DNA from: Massilia sp. IC2-477
GTDB taxonomy: Bacteria > Pseudomonadota > Gammaproteobacteria > Burkholderiales > Burkholderiaceae_D
Reading direction: 5' to 3'
Length of the DNA stretch: 64,000 nt
Assembly (NCBI RefSeq): GCF_020707265.1
Contig: NZ_JAJFEQ010000007.1
Location: 124,001 to 188,000 of the forward strand
Part shown: positions 55,843 through 64,000 of the stretch, one piece after another
Position numbering within the stretch: position 1 is the stretch's first letter
How the letters are laid out: every line of letters starts with the position of its first letter
Notes under the pieces: generated by a model
Told to the model about the DNA's origin: nothing
The model's input: only the letters and a program-made list of their open reading frames with translations
The model's database searches: none
Program-made: the position numbers and the translations under genes

Positions 55843-56310
55843 ATGACAACTCCGGAACCCATCAGCAGCGAACCTTGTCCCGTGGCGAGGTCGGTCAACG
55901 TCCTTGGCGATCGCTGGTCGCTGCTCATCGTGCGCGATGCCTTCGACGGGATTGCCCGCTTCAGCGAGTTCCAGCGCAGCCTGGGGGTTGCGCGCAATAT
56001 CTTGGCGGATAGACTGCGGCGCCTGGTCGATGGGGGAATTCTCGCGACCCGGCCCGCGGGCAACGGTAGCGCCTACCAGGAATATGTGCTCACCGAGGCC
56101 GGCAAAAACCTGTTTCCCGTCGTCGTCGCGCTGCGCCAATGGGGCGAGCGCAACCTGTTCATGCCCGGTGAAGCGCATTCGGAACTGGTCGAGAAGAGAA
56201 CGGGCAAGCCGGTACAGCTGATGTCGGTCAGGACCGAAGACGGGGGCGTACTGGGGCCGGACGATGCCGAGGTGCGCAAGCTTGCGCCCTCGCCCGGTAC
56301 GGACACTTAA
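55843..56310 (+). CDS. HxlR-family transcriptional regulator
   Basis: The 155-residue protein has a winged helix of the HxlR type: CPVARSVNVLGDRWSLLIVRDAFDGI cut by turns (with the conserved N-terminal Cys that can sense oxidants or electrophiles), FSEFQRSLGVARNILADRLRRLV and YVLTEAGKNLFPVVVALRQWGE. I start at MTTPEPISSE; an in-frame GTG at 55801 falls inside the second dyad. It probably represses or activates the divergent MFS gene. Confidence 0.92.
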   Translation: MTTPEPISSEPCPVARSVNVLGDRWSLLIVRDAFDGIARFSEFQRSLGVARNILADRLRRLVDGGILATRPAGNGSAYQEYVLTEAGKNLFPVVVALRQWGERNLFMPGEAHSELVEKRTGKPVQLMSVRTEDGGVLGPDDAEVRKLAPSPGTDT

Positions 56311-57509
56311 TGTAGTGCCGGGGGCGGCGCTGCCGCGCTGAAGTTGCCGATCGCCGGGGAAGCGACCTTCTCGCCGAGGGTGCCGGGCGTCAGCACGTCG
56401 AGCTTGCTCGGGGCCAGCGCTTCCAGGAAGCGGCGCACGCGGCCGGCATCGGCGGTGCGTGACATCTTCCCCTTCGAATCCAGGAACACCATGATCACGT
56501 TGCGGCCGTGGATGGCCGCCTGCATCACCAGGCAGCGCCCTGCTTCGTTGATGAAGCCGGTCTTCTGCAGGCCGATGTTCCAGTCCGGCAGCGCCACCAG
56601 GTAGTTGGTGTTCGCGTAGCGCATCGGGCGGCCGCTTGCCTTGACGATCGAATTCGGGGTGGTGGAATACTCGCGCAGCAGCGGTTCCTGGTGGGCGGTG
56701 GCGACCAGGCGCGCCAGGTCGCGCGCGCTCGACACGTTACGGCTCGACAGGCCGCTGGAGTCGACATAGTGGGTGTCCTTCATGCCCAGTTCGCGCGCCT
56801 TGGCGTTCATCGCGTCCACGAAGGCCCCGATGCCGCCGGGATAGTTGCGCCCGAGCGCGGAAGCAGCACGGTTTTCCGAACTCATCAGGGCAATATGCAG
56901 CAGTTCGCGCCGCGTCATGCGGGTGCCGACGGGCAGGCGCGAGCTGGAATACTTGTGGCGGTCGACGTCGGCGTCGGTGATGCGCAGGGTTTCGTCGAGG
57001 TCCTGCCTGGCCTGCACCACGACCAGGCCGGTCATGAGCTTGGTGATCGAGGCGATCGGCAGGGCAATGTTGGCATTCTTTTCGAACAGCACTTCCGAGC
57101 TGTTCTGGTCGAGCACGAAGGCAACGTTCGAGCGCAGCGACAGCGGATCGGCCGTGCGGCGCAGGCCAGCGACGTCGCCCAGGCTGCGCGGATCGACGGC
57201 CGCGGCGCCGGCGGCGCGGCGCACCAGTTGGTAAGTCACCTTGCGCTTGCCGCGCACCATCTCGACGCGGCGCACCATGCGCGCGCGGTTGTCGTCGGCG
57301 ATGGCCTGGGCCAGGTCCTGGCGCTTGGCGCGGGTCTTGCGTACCGCCTTGCCCGAGGCCCGACGCTGTTTTTTCTTGACGACCTTTTTCTTGCCGGACT
57401 TGGCTTCGGCCGACGCACCCGCACCCGCACCGGCGCCCGCTCCGGCACCGTAGACGGGCTGGAACGCAAACAGCAGCGATACGACGGCGGCCAAGGCAAG
57501 TTTAAACAT
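56307..57509 (-). CDS. pbpG: D-alanyl-D-alanine endopeptidase (PBP7-like, S11)
   Basis: The 400-residue periplasmic enzyme has a signal peptide (FKLALAAVVSLLFAFQPVYG), a (GA)5 run, and a Lys/Arg-rich segment (residues 37-63, e.g. KSGKKKVVKKKQRRASGKAV). The S11 domain follows: SITK (Ser154, Lys157) in PIASITKLMTG, SSEN, and QKTGFINEAG. It cleaves peptide cross-links. The basic, repetitive linker is unusually long and may bind acidic polymers. It overlaps the HxlR stop by 4 bases (convergent). Confidence 0.92.
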   Translation of the reverse strand: MFKLALAAVVSLLFAFQPVYGAGAGAGAGAGASAEAKSGKKKVVKKKQRRASGKAVRKTRAKRQDLAQAIADDNRARMVRRVEMVRGKRKVTYQLVRRAAGAAAVDPRSLGDVAGLRRTADPLSLRSNVAFVLDQNSSEVLFEKNANIALPIASITKLMTGLVVVQARQDLDETLRITDADVDRHKYSSSRLPVGTRMTRRELLHIALMSSENRAASALGRNYPGGIGAFVDAMNAKARELGMKDTHYVDSSGLSSRNVSSARDLARLVATAHQEPLLREYSTTPNSIVKASGRPMRYANTNYLVALPDWNIGLQKTGFINEAGRCLVMQAAIHGRNVIMVFLDSKGKMSRTADAGRVRRFLEALAPSKLDVLTPGTLGEKVASPAIGNFSAAAPPPALH

Positions 57510-57650
57510 CTGGAAACCCTTCGACGCAAACTGATGAGATACGGAATGCAGTGTAGCTGAACGACGCCCCATCGCAAGCGAAACTTATATTCCGTGCGGC
57601 AACGTTCCGAAAAACGACAAACCGTTTCCAATCAAGTATTTACGTCCACC

Positions 57651-58346
57651 TCACTCGCGGAATTGCGTGAAATCTTGAACAGGCACGCGTTCGGTCACGA
57701 GGGAATTTTCTATGCGGCCGGGATCGGCCCAACCGAGCGCCATACCGCACACCACCATTTCATTCTCCGGCAACCCGAGCTGCTGCGCAATCACGCGGTG
57801 ATACTGTGTGAAGGCTGCCTGGGGGCAGGTATCGAGGCCGCGGGCGCGCGCGGCGACCATGATGTTCTGCAAGAACATGCCGTAATCCAACCACGAACCC
57901 TGCTCCATGATGCGATCGATGGTGAAGATCAGGCCGACCGGAGCGTCGAAGAAGCGGTAGTTGCGCGCGTGCTGGGCCGCCATACCGGCCTTGTTGTCGC
58001 GCGTGAGGCCGAGCAGGCTGTACAAATCCCAGCCCACCTTGCGGCGCCGGTCGACATAAGGCGAGATCCATTCGCGCGGGTAGTAGGCGTATTCCTCGGT
58101 GTGCTGGCGCGCCTGCTCCGGGTCGGCGTTCACCGCCAGGATGGCCTCGCTCAGGCTTTGCTTCGCCTGCCCGCTCAAGACGTAGACCTTCCACGGCTGG
58201 GTATTGGTGCCGGATGGCGCGCGCGCGGCCACCTCCAGGATGCGTTCGATGTCGGCGCGCTCGACCGGCTTGTCCAGGAAGGCGCGGATCGAGTGGCGCG
58301 AGGCGATTGCCGCATCGACGGCTTCCTGCTGGGGGCTGATGATCAT
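57651..58346 (-). CDS. Nitroreductase family protein
   Basis: The 231-residue FMN oxidoreductase has SRHSIRAFLDKPVERADIERIL (FMN phosphate contact), ARAPSGTNTQPWKVYVLSG, GSWLDYGMFLQNIMVAARARGLDTCPQAAF (cut by turns) and VVCGMALGWADPGR. It is of the NfsB/NfnB-like type; the substrate is unknown. GGAGACTTC precedes the ATG, which overlaps the EamA stop by 4 bases (ATGA). A longer frame upstream belongs to the EamA gene in another frame. Confidence 0.94.
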   Translation of the reverse strand: MIISPQQEAVDAAIASRHSIRAFLDKPVERADIERILEVAARAPSGTNTQPWKVYVLSGQAKQSLSEAILAVNADPEQARQHTEEYAYYPREWISPYVDRRRKVGWDLYSLLGLTRDNKAGMAAQHARNYRFFDAPVGLIFTIDRIMEQGSWLDYGMFLQNIMVAARARGLDTCPQAAFTQYHRVIAQQLGLPENEMVVCGMALGWADPGRIENSLVTERVPVQDFTQFRE

Positions 58347-59260
58347 GAAGTCTCCTTGTTTTGAACGACGAATGCGACACCCAGCACGGCCACCGCCATG
58401 CCCGCCAGCGCGAGCGGACTGAAGGCCTCGCCGAACAGCAGCCAGGCCATGACGGCGGTGGTGGGCGGGGTCAGGTACAGCAGGCTGGTCACTTCCGTGG
58501 CGCGGCTGCGCCGGATCAAGGTGAACAGCAGGAAGATGGCGCCGATCGACAGCGCGAAGATCGACCACAGCCAGGCCACGATGAAGTCCATGCTCCAGGT
58601 AACGCTGGAAAAGCGCGGGTCCAGCCCTTCCAGCAGCACGGCCAGCGGCACGAGCACGGCCACGGTGGCGCCGAACTGGATCACGGTGCCGGTGCGCAGG
58701 TCGAAGCCCGGGCAATAGCGCTTCTGGTACATGGTGCCGGCCGTGATGCACAGCAGCGCGAACACGCACAGGGCGATGCCGGCCGCCGTCAGGCCGGCCA
58801 GGTGCAGCTTGGCCTGAACCACCAGCGCCACACCGAGCAGGCCGAGCGCAAAGCCCAGCCACTGGCGCGGCCGCACCCTTTCCTTGAGCAGCGGCGCGCA
58901 AGCGGCCGTCAGGATGGGCTGCATGCCGACGATCAGTGCGGTCAGCCCCGCGGGCATGCCGATCTTGATCGCGGCCCAGACGCCGCCCAGGTAACCGGCC
59001 TGCAGCAGCAACCCGGCAACCGCCACGTGCAGGACCTGGCCGCGCGGCCAGGGTGCGCGCACGATAAACACCACCGGCAGCAGCACCGCCAGCACGCCGA
59101 GGCAGCGCAGGATCAGGAAAGTGAGCGGCGGCGCATATGGCAGCCCGAGCTTGGCCACGATGAAGCCGGTACTCCACAGGAACACGAACAGCAGCGGAAC
59201 GGGCGCCAGCCAGGTCGCCTTTGTGACAGAATGCGCGCTGCTTCGGGTGCTGGGGGACAT
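58343..59260 (-). CDS. EamA/DMT-family permease (RhaT type)
   Basis: The 305-residue protein has ten hydrophobic segments. LWSTGFIVAKLGLPYAPPLTFLILRC and the second repeat LLYLTPPTTAVMAWLLFGEAFSPLALAGMAV (both cut by turns) are typical of the EamA family. The substrate is unknown. It is co-transcribed with the nitroreductase gene through an ATGA overlap. Confidence 0.92.
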   Translation of the reverse strand: MSPSTRSSAHSVTKATWLAPVPLLFVFLWSTGFIVAKLGLPYAPPLTFLILRCLGVLAVLLPVVFIVRAPWPRGQVLHVAVAGLLLQAGYLGGVWAAIKIGMPAGLTALIVGMQPILTAACAPLLKERVRPRQWLGFALGLLGVALVVQAKLHLAGLTAAGIALCVFALLCITAGTMYQKRYCPGFDLRTGTVIQFGATVAVLVPLAVLLEGLDPRFSSVTWSMDFIVAWLWSIFALSIGAIFLLFTLIRRSRATEVTSLLYLTPPTTAVMAWLLFGEAFSPLALAGMAVAVLGVAFVVQNKETS

Positions 59261-59604
59261 GAATGGGATGCTGCAAAGCAGCCTGTTTCGGTGACTTGGC
59301 GGAACGACAAGGTGCTAGTCTAGCATGCCGACGGAAGCGGCTCTGCCTGCCCCTTCGCGGAGCGTTTTCTTGCGCTAAATCAAACGTAAGTCCTTGAAAT
59401 TTCTTGCAATCAATGCATTCAAGAAATTTATGCACACTTTATGGTGCGTCGCATCAAATCTGCTTGACTCCCCCTGAAAACTGGATGAAAATTTGCCCTG
59501 TTGCGGTGCACAAAAAAAGATTTCGTTCCTAAAGACGGAAACATCTGCCTCACCGGTCCAAGCAACATTTCATCCACTGAACACATTGAATTTTGGAGAG
59601 CCAC
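59261..59604 (+). other. Divergent spacer of EamA gene and phasin
   Basis: This 344-base region is AT-rich and has no gene. It includes a perfect 10-bp dyad AAATTTCTTG-N13-CAAGAAATTT (59397-59429). Within the spacer of that dyad lies TTGCAATCAATGCAT, with TGCA elements. A promoter for the phasin gene must lie here, but no clear -35/-10 pair stands out. Confidence 0.6.
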
Positions 59605-60189
59605 ATGTTTGCAATTCCTGAGCAGTTTTCGAATGCCACCAAAGCCAACCTGGAATCGCAGTTCGCCCTGCTGTCCTCGCTGACCGCCAAGACCTTCGAA
59701 GGCATGGAGAAGCTGGTCGACCTGAACATCAGCACTGCCCGCAGCACCCTGGAAGATTCGTCGAACGTCGCCCGCCAGCTGCTGGGCGCCAAGGATCCGC
59801 AGGAATTCTTCTCGGTGACCGCGTCGCAGGCCCAGCCGACCGCTGAAAAGGCCCTGTCGTACAACCGCCAGCTGGCCGCCATCGCCACCGGCACCGGCGC
59901 CGAGTTCTCGAAGGCCGCCGAAACCCAGATCGTCGAAACCAACCGCAAGGTCATCGCCCTGGTCGACGAAGTGAGCAAGAACGCCCCGGCCGGTTCGGAA
60001 ACCTTTGTTGCCGCCGTCAAGACCGTGATCAGCAACGCCAACGCCGGCTACGAGCAGTTCAGCAAGACCAGCAAGCAGGCTGCCGAAGCGATCGAAAACA
60101 ACGTCAACGCAGCGGTGAGCCAGTTTTCGGCGACTGCTCGCAAGGCTACCGCTACTGCGACTGCTGCGACCCAGACCGCTGCCGCCTAA
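59605..60189 (+). CDS. phaP: Phasin family protein
   Basis: The 194-residue phasin coats polyhydroxyalkanoate granules. It has the pattern FAIPEQFSNATKANLESQFALLSSLTAKTFEGMEKLVDLN (cut by turns), SNVARQLLGAKDPQEFFSVTASQAQPTAEKAL, and a long helical, Ala-rich C-terminus. No signal peptide is present. TTGGAGAGCCAC gives a good ribosome site. It stands alone with its own upstream dyad and a strong terminator. Confidence 0.94.
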   Translation: MFAIPEQFSNATKANLESQFALLSSLTAKTFEGMEKLVDLNISTARSTLEDSSNVARQLLGAKDPQEFFSVTASQAQPTAEKALSYNRQLAAIATGTGAEFSKAAETQIVETNRKVIALVDEVSKNAPAGSETFVAAVKTVISNANAGYEQFSKTSKQAAEAIENNVNAAVSQFSATARKATATATAATQTAAA

Positions 60190-60206
60190 GCTGCGACTGG
60201 TCAATG

Positions 60207-60241
60207 AAAAAGCCGGGACGCTGTCCCGGCTTTTTGTTTTT
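60207..60241 (+). terminator. Rho-independent terminator of phaP
   Basis: AAAAAGCCGGGAC (60207-60219) pairs with GTCCCGGCTTTTT (60223-60235) followed by GTTTTT. It also lies just past the livF stop on the other strand and, with a T run on both sides, is probably bidirectional. Confidence 0.93.
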
Positions 60242-60249
60242 CGGGCCAC

Positions 60250-60968
<719 letters not shown>

Positions 60969-60972
<4 letters not shown>

Positions 60973-61739
60973 TGATGCGCCCCACCGAGGTAGGCCTTGA
61001 TCACGGCCTCGTTGTTTTGGATCTCCCTAGGGGTACCTTCGGCGATCTGCTTGCCGTATTCGAGCACCGTGATGCGGTCGCACAGGCCCATCATCAGCTT
61101 GACGTCGTGCTCGATCAGCAGCACGGTCTTGCCTTCGTTCTTGATTTTCACGAGCAGCTCGCGCAGGGCCAGCTTCTCGGTGGCGTTCATGCCAGCCGCC
61201 GGTTCGTCCAGCGCCAGCAGCTGCGGGTCGGTCGCGAGCGCGCGCGCGATCTCGAGGCGGCGCTGGTCGCCGTAGGACAGGTATTTCGCGGTGCGATGCG
61301 CAAACTGGCCGATGCCCACGAAGTCCAGCAGCTCCTGCGCCCGCGCGCGGATCGCCGCTTCTTCTGCGCGCGCCGCCTTGTGGCGGAAGATCGCGCCGAA
61401 CACGCCCTGGCGGGTGCGTACGTGGCGACCCACCATGACGTTTTCCAGCGCGCTCATCTCGCCGAACAGGCGGATGTTCTGGAAGGTACGCGCAATGCCC
61501 GCCTTCGCCACCTCGTGAGGAGCGGAGGGCGAGTACGGTTTGCCGGCGAGCTCGAATCTGCCGCTGTCCGGCTGGTACAGGCCCGTGATCACATTGAAGA
61601 AGGTGGTCTTCCCGGCGCCGTTGGGTCCGATCAGGCCAACAATCTGGCCGCGCTCGATGCGGATGCCGACGTCGGTCAGTGCCTGCAGGCCGCCGAAGCG
61701 CTTGTTCACGCCGGCGATGTTCAGAAGGATCTCGCTCAT
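60969..61739 (-). CDS. livG: Branched-chain amino acid ABC transporter ATPase LivG
   Basis: The 256-residue ATPase has Walker A GPNGAGKTTFFNVI, IARTFQNIRLFGEMSALENVMVG (cut by turns), the signature LSYGDQRRLEIARALA and LLALDEPAAGMN. The start at MSEILLNIAG overlaps the livM stop by 4 bases (ATGA). The same frame stays open far upstream inside livM, but that part is not real coding. Confidence 0.95.
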
Positions 61740-62947
61740 GCCTTGGCCCCCTCTTCGTCCTCGCGGGCCAGGGCGGCGTTCGGGCGCTCTTCCTTGTTCG
61801 GCGAAGGCCACAGGCCGGCCGGGTTGACCAGCATGATCAGCACCAGCGCCAGGCCGTAGAGCAGCTGGCGCAGCACTTCGGCTTCGATCACCACGGTGCC
61901 GAACAGCGCCTGCTGGGCCGGCTCCACCACGTGACGCAGCACTTCCGGCAGCGCCGCCAGCAGCACGCCGCCCAGCACCACGCCGGGGATGTGGCCGATC
62001 CCGCCCAGCACCACCATCGCGAGTACGGCGATCGATTCGGTCAGCGAGAACGATTCCGGCGACACGAAGCCCTGGAAGGCGCCGAACATGGCGCCGGCTA
62101 CGCCACCGAAGGACGCGCCCATGGCAAAGGCGAGCAGCTTGACGTTGCGGGTATTGATGCCCATGGCCTTGGCCGCGATCTCGTCTTCGCGGATCGCGAC
62201 CCAGGCGCGGCCCAGGCGCGAATGCTGCAGGCGCGAGGTAACAAAAATGGTCGCAATGGTGAGCGCCAGGAACAGGAAATAGTAGGCGTTCACCGAAGGC
62301 ATCGAGAAGCCCCCGATGTGCACCGTGGCCTGCGAGCCCGCCTCGCCCGCCAGCGACACGCCGAACACGCGGATCGGGTCGATCATGTTGATGCCCTGCG
62401 GCCCGTTGGTGAAGTTGATCGGGTCGTTCAGGTTGTTCATGAAGATGCGGATGATCTCGCCGAAGCCGAGCGTCACGATGGCGAGGTAGTCGCCACGCAG
62501 CTTCAGGGTCGGGGCGCCGAGCAGCGCGCCGAACAGGGCCGCCACCAGGGCGGCCAGCGGCACGATCGCCCACACCGACAGGTGGATGCCGTTCTGCTGG
62601 ATCTCGGGACCGAAGAAAGTCACCAGGGCTTCGCCCAGCGCCGGCGAATAATAGATCACCGACTCCAGCAGGGCCGCGAACTGGGGCGACGAGAACAGGC
62701 CGACCAGGTAGGCGCCCACCGCGAAGAAGGCGATGTAGCCCAGGTCGAGCAGCCCGGCGAAGCCGACCACGATGTTCAGGCCCAGCGCCAGCATGATGTA
62801 CAGGAGCGCGATGTCGATGATGCGCACCCAGGAATTGCCGAACTGGGAAGCGAAGAAAGGAAAGACCAGCATCAGGGCCAGCACCACCGCCATGCTGGCG
62901 TAGGCCTGGCGCGGCTTGTGCTGGACGTCGAAAGTCAGGAGTGCCAT
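61736..62947 (-). CDS. livM: Branched-chain amino acid ABC transporter permease LivM
   Basis: The 403-residue permease has ~10 membrane segments and the conserved LNIVVGFAGLLDLGYIAFFAVGAYLVGL, LKLRGDYLAIVTLGFGEIIRI and AFAMGASFGGVAGAMFGAFQGFVSPESF (all cut by turns). It has a C-terminal hydrophilic tail (SPNKEERPNAALAREDEEGAKA). It lies 15 bases after livH. Confidence 0.95.
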   Translation of the reverse strand: MALLTFDVQHKPRQAYASMAVVLALMLVFPFFASQFGNSWVRIIDIALLYIMLALGLNIVVGFAGLLDLGYIAFFAVGAYLVGLFSSPQFAALLESVIYYSPALGEALVTFFGPEIQQNGIHLSVWAIVPLAALVAALFGALLGAPTLKLRGDYLAIVTLGFGEIIRIFMNNLNDPINFTNGPQGINMIDPIRVFGVSLAGEAGSQATVHIGGFSMPSVNAYYFLFLALTIATIFVTSRLQHSRLGRAWVAIREDEIAAKAMGINTRNVKLLAFAMGASFGGVAGAMFGAFQGFVSPESFSLTESIAVLAMVVLGGIGHIPGVVLGGVLLAALPEVLRHVVEPAQQALFGTVVIEAEVLRQLLYGLALVLIMLVNPAGLWPSPNKEERPNAALAREDEEGAKA

Positions 62948-62962
62948 GGTGTCCGTCCTCGG

Positions 62963-63892
62963 TTACGCGCGGTCCGCCACGCGCTCGCCCATGATGCCCG
63001 ACGGGCGCAGGGTCAGCACGAGGATCAGCACGACGAAGGCGAAAATGTCCTGGTAGTGGCTACCCAGGAAGCCGCCGGTGAGGTCGCCGATATAGCCGGC
63101 GCCCAGCGCTTCGATGATGCCCAGCAGGATGCCGCCGATCATGGCGCCGTAGATGTTGCCGATCCCGCCCAGCACCGCGGCGCAGAAGGCCTTCAGGCCC
63201 GGCAGCACGCCCATGGTGAAGGTGATCGACGCATAGTTCGCGCCCCACATCACACCCGCCACCGCAGCGAGCGCGGCGCCGATGGCGAAGGTGGCGACGA
63301 TCACGCGGTTCGAATCGACGCCCATCAGGCCGGCCACGCGCGGATTCTCGGCCACGGCGCGCATCGCGCGCCCCATGCGGGTGCGTTCGACCAGCAGGAC
63401 CAGGGCGACCATCGCGGCGGCGGCCAGCACCAGCAGCAGGATCTGGGTGTGCGAAATCAGGGCGCCGCCAATCGACACCGGTTCCGGCGACAGCAGCTGC
63501 GGGAAGGGCAGCGGGCTGCGGCCCCAGATCATCATGGCGAAGGTCTGCAGCAGGATCGACACGCCGATCGCCGTGATCAGGGGCGCCAGGCGCGGCGCGT
63601 TGCGCAGGCGCCGATAGGCGACGCGCTCGATCAGGATGTTGACCAGCACCGCCACCGGGATGGCGCCGATGATCGCGATCGCCAGCTGCACATAGCCCGG
63701 CAGGCCGGGCGCATGGGCTTCCAGCAGTTTCAGGATGGTCAAGCCGATCATGGCGCCGATCATCAACACGTCGCCGTGGGCGAAGTTGATCAGGTTGAGG
63801 ACCCCGTAGACCATCGTGTAGCCAAGGGCGACGAGGGCATACATGCTGCCCAGCACCAGGCCGTTGAGGATTTGTTGGATGAATGTTTCCAT
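62963..63892 (-). CDS. livH: Branched-chain amino acid ABC transporter permease LivH
   Basis: The 309-residue permease has eight membrane segments and the LivH pattern IQQILNGLVLGSMYALVALGYTMVYGVLNLINFAHGDV (cut by turns), ERTRMGRAMRAVAENPRVAGLMGV and GLKAFCAAVLGGIGNIYGAMIGG. The start at METFIQQILN follows GGAGAG with 10 bases of spacing. The longer frame to 63922 reads through a terminator hairpin. The periplasmic binding protein gene probably lies just outside the window. Confidence 0.94.
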   Translation of the reverse strand: METFIQQILNGLVLGSMYALVALGYTMVYGVLNLINFAHGDVLMIGAMIGLTILKLLEAHAPGLPGYVQLAIAIIGAIPVAVLVNILIERVAYRRLRNAPRLAPLITAIGVSILLQTFAMMIWGRSPLPFPQLLSPEPVSIGGALISHTQILLLVLAAAAMVALVLLVERTRMGRAMRAVAENPRVAGLMGVDSNRVIVATFAIGAALAAVAGVMWGANYASITFTMGVLPGLKAFCAAVLGGIGNIYGAMIGGILLGIIEALGAGYIGDLTGGFLGSHYQDIFAFVVLILVLTLRPSGIMGERVADRA

Positions 63893-63922
63893 CGTGCGCG
63901 TTCGCTCTCCATTGCGGTCCAA

Positions 63923-63959
63923 GAAAAAACGGCACTCCGGGTAACCCCGCAGTGCCGTT
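63923..63959 (-). terminator. Terminator-like hairpin upstream of livH
   Basis: On the minus strand AACGGCACT (63959-63951) pairs with AGTGCCGTT (63936-63928), followed by TTTTTCTT. An inner GGGGTTACCC may extend the stem. It lies before livH, where a highly expressed binding-protein gene would end; partial read-through would explain lower permease expression. Confidence 0.75.
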
Positions 63960-64000
63960 CTGGCCTGGCGTTCATTCCGATTGCCATCATGATAAATGGC

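Noticed and set aside
57651..59435. A 594-codon frame extending the nitroreductase upstream
   Set aside because: The upstream part is an off-frame reading of the EamA gene; the nitroreductase has a good ribosome site and ATG at 58346.

Overview
The window is a GC-rich, almost wholly chromosomal housekeeping segment of a betaproteobacterium. Gene content and order suggest Oxalobacteraceae (Massilia/Telluria/Duganella type): rluC divergent from rne with a long rne leader; cysTWA followed by a CysB-type regulator; prkA-yeaH-spoVR; tonB-exbB-exbD-exbD; ribF-ileS-lspA-coaBC-dut; a phasin gene; livHMGF. This placement is inferred from gene order and protein sequence, not from a database search. I see no transposase, integrase, phage gene or CRISPR array.

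Layout. 1-2.5 kb: 5' end of a TonB-dependent receptor gene, divergent from a ROK-family regulator. 2.4-7.3 kb: rRNA pseudouridine synthase rsuA, a small orphan gene, then a leftward group rluC, HAD phosphatase, Rieske protein, sppA. 7.3-10.9 kb: rne with a 640-base leader. 11-15.3 kb: chrA and molybdenum cofactor genes moaA and a fused mobA-moeA. 15.4-20.8 kb: leftward adenine deaminase, FtsX-like permease, truncated globin, rmuC. 21.4-26.3 kb: prkA-yeaH-spoVR. 27.2-31.2 kb: TonB/ExbB/ExbD energy-coupling operon and a repeat lipoprotein-like exported protein. 31.4-38.7 kb: ribF, ileS, lspA, coaBC, dut and a degenerate M48-like lipoprotein. 38.9-46.9 kb: xdhC, an EamA permease, an AlkA-type glycosylase, a DUF1851-like gene, initiator tRNA, a Nudix gene, the N-end-rule pair aat-bpt, pyrD, an aldo/keto reductase. 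47.1-53.6 kb: a small cysteine-rich exported protein, then the sulfur block cysTWA-cysB, a TauE/SafE permease, a 1-Cys peroxiredoxin and dgkA. 53.8-60.2 kb: IclR, MFS, HxlR, a PBP7-type endopeptidase, EamA plus nitroreductase, phasin. 60.2-63.9 kb: livHMGF.

Functional threads. Three promoters of the sulfur block share a near-identical 22-base box, which suggests one regulon, probably CysB. Molybdenum cofactor synthesis (moaA, mobA-moeA), xdhC and adenine deaminase are all parts of purine catabolism through xanthine dehydrogenase, though they are not one operon. The receptor at the left edge would depend on a TonB system such as the one at 27-30 kb.

The most notable items are: a MobA-MoeA single-chain fusion; a family of REP/REPIN-like palindromes with a GTAG foot that sit at gene 3' ends and supply stop codons and even a C-terminal tail; the shared 22-base box; an M48-like lipoprotein that has lost its catalytic glutamate; a perfect 12-bp hairpin in the rne leader; and repeated PGPWxFPTAAS motifs in the RNase E tail. 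I did not find a convincing wholly new multigene system.
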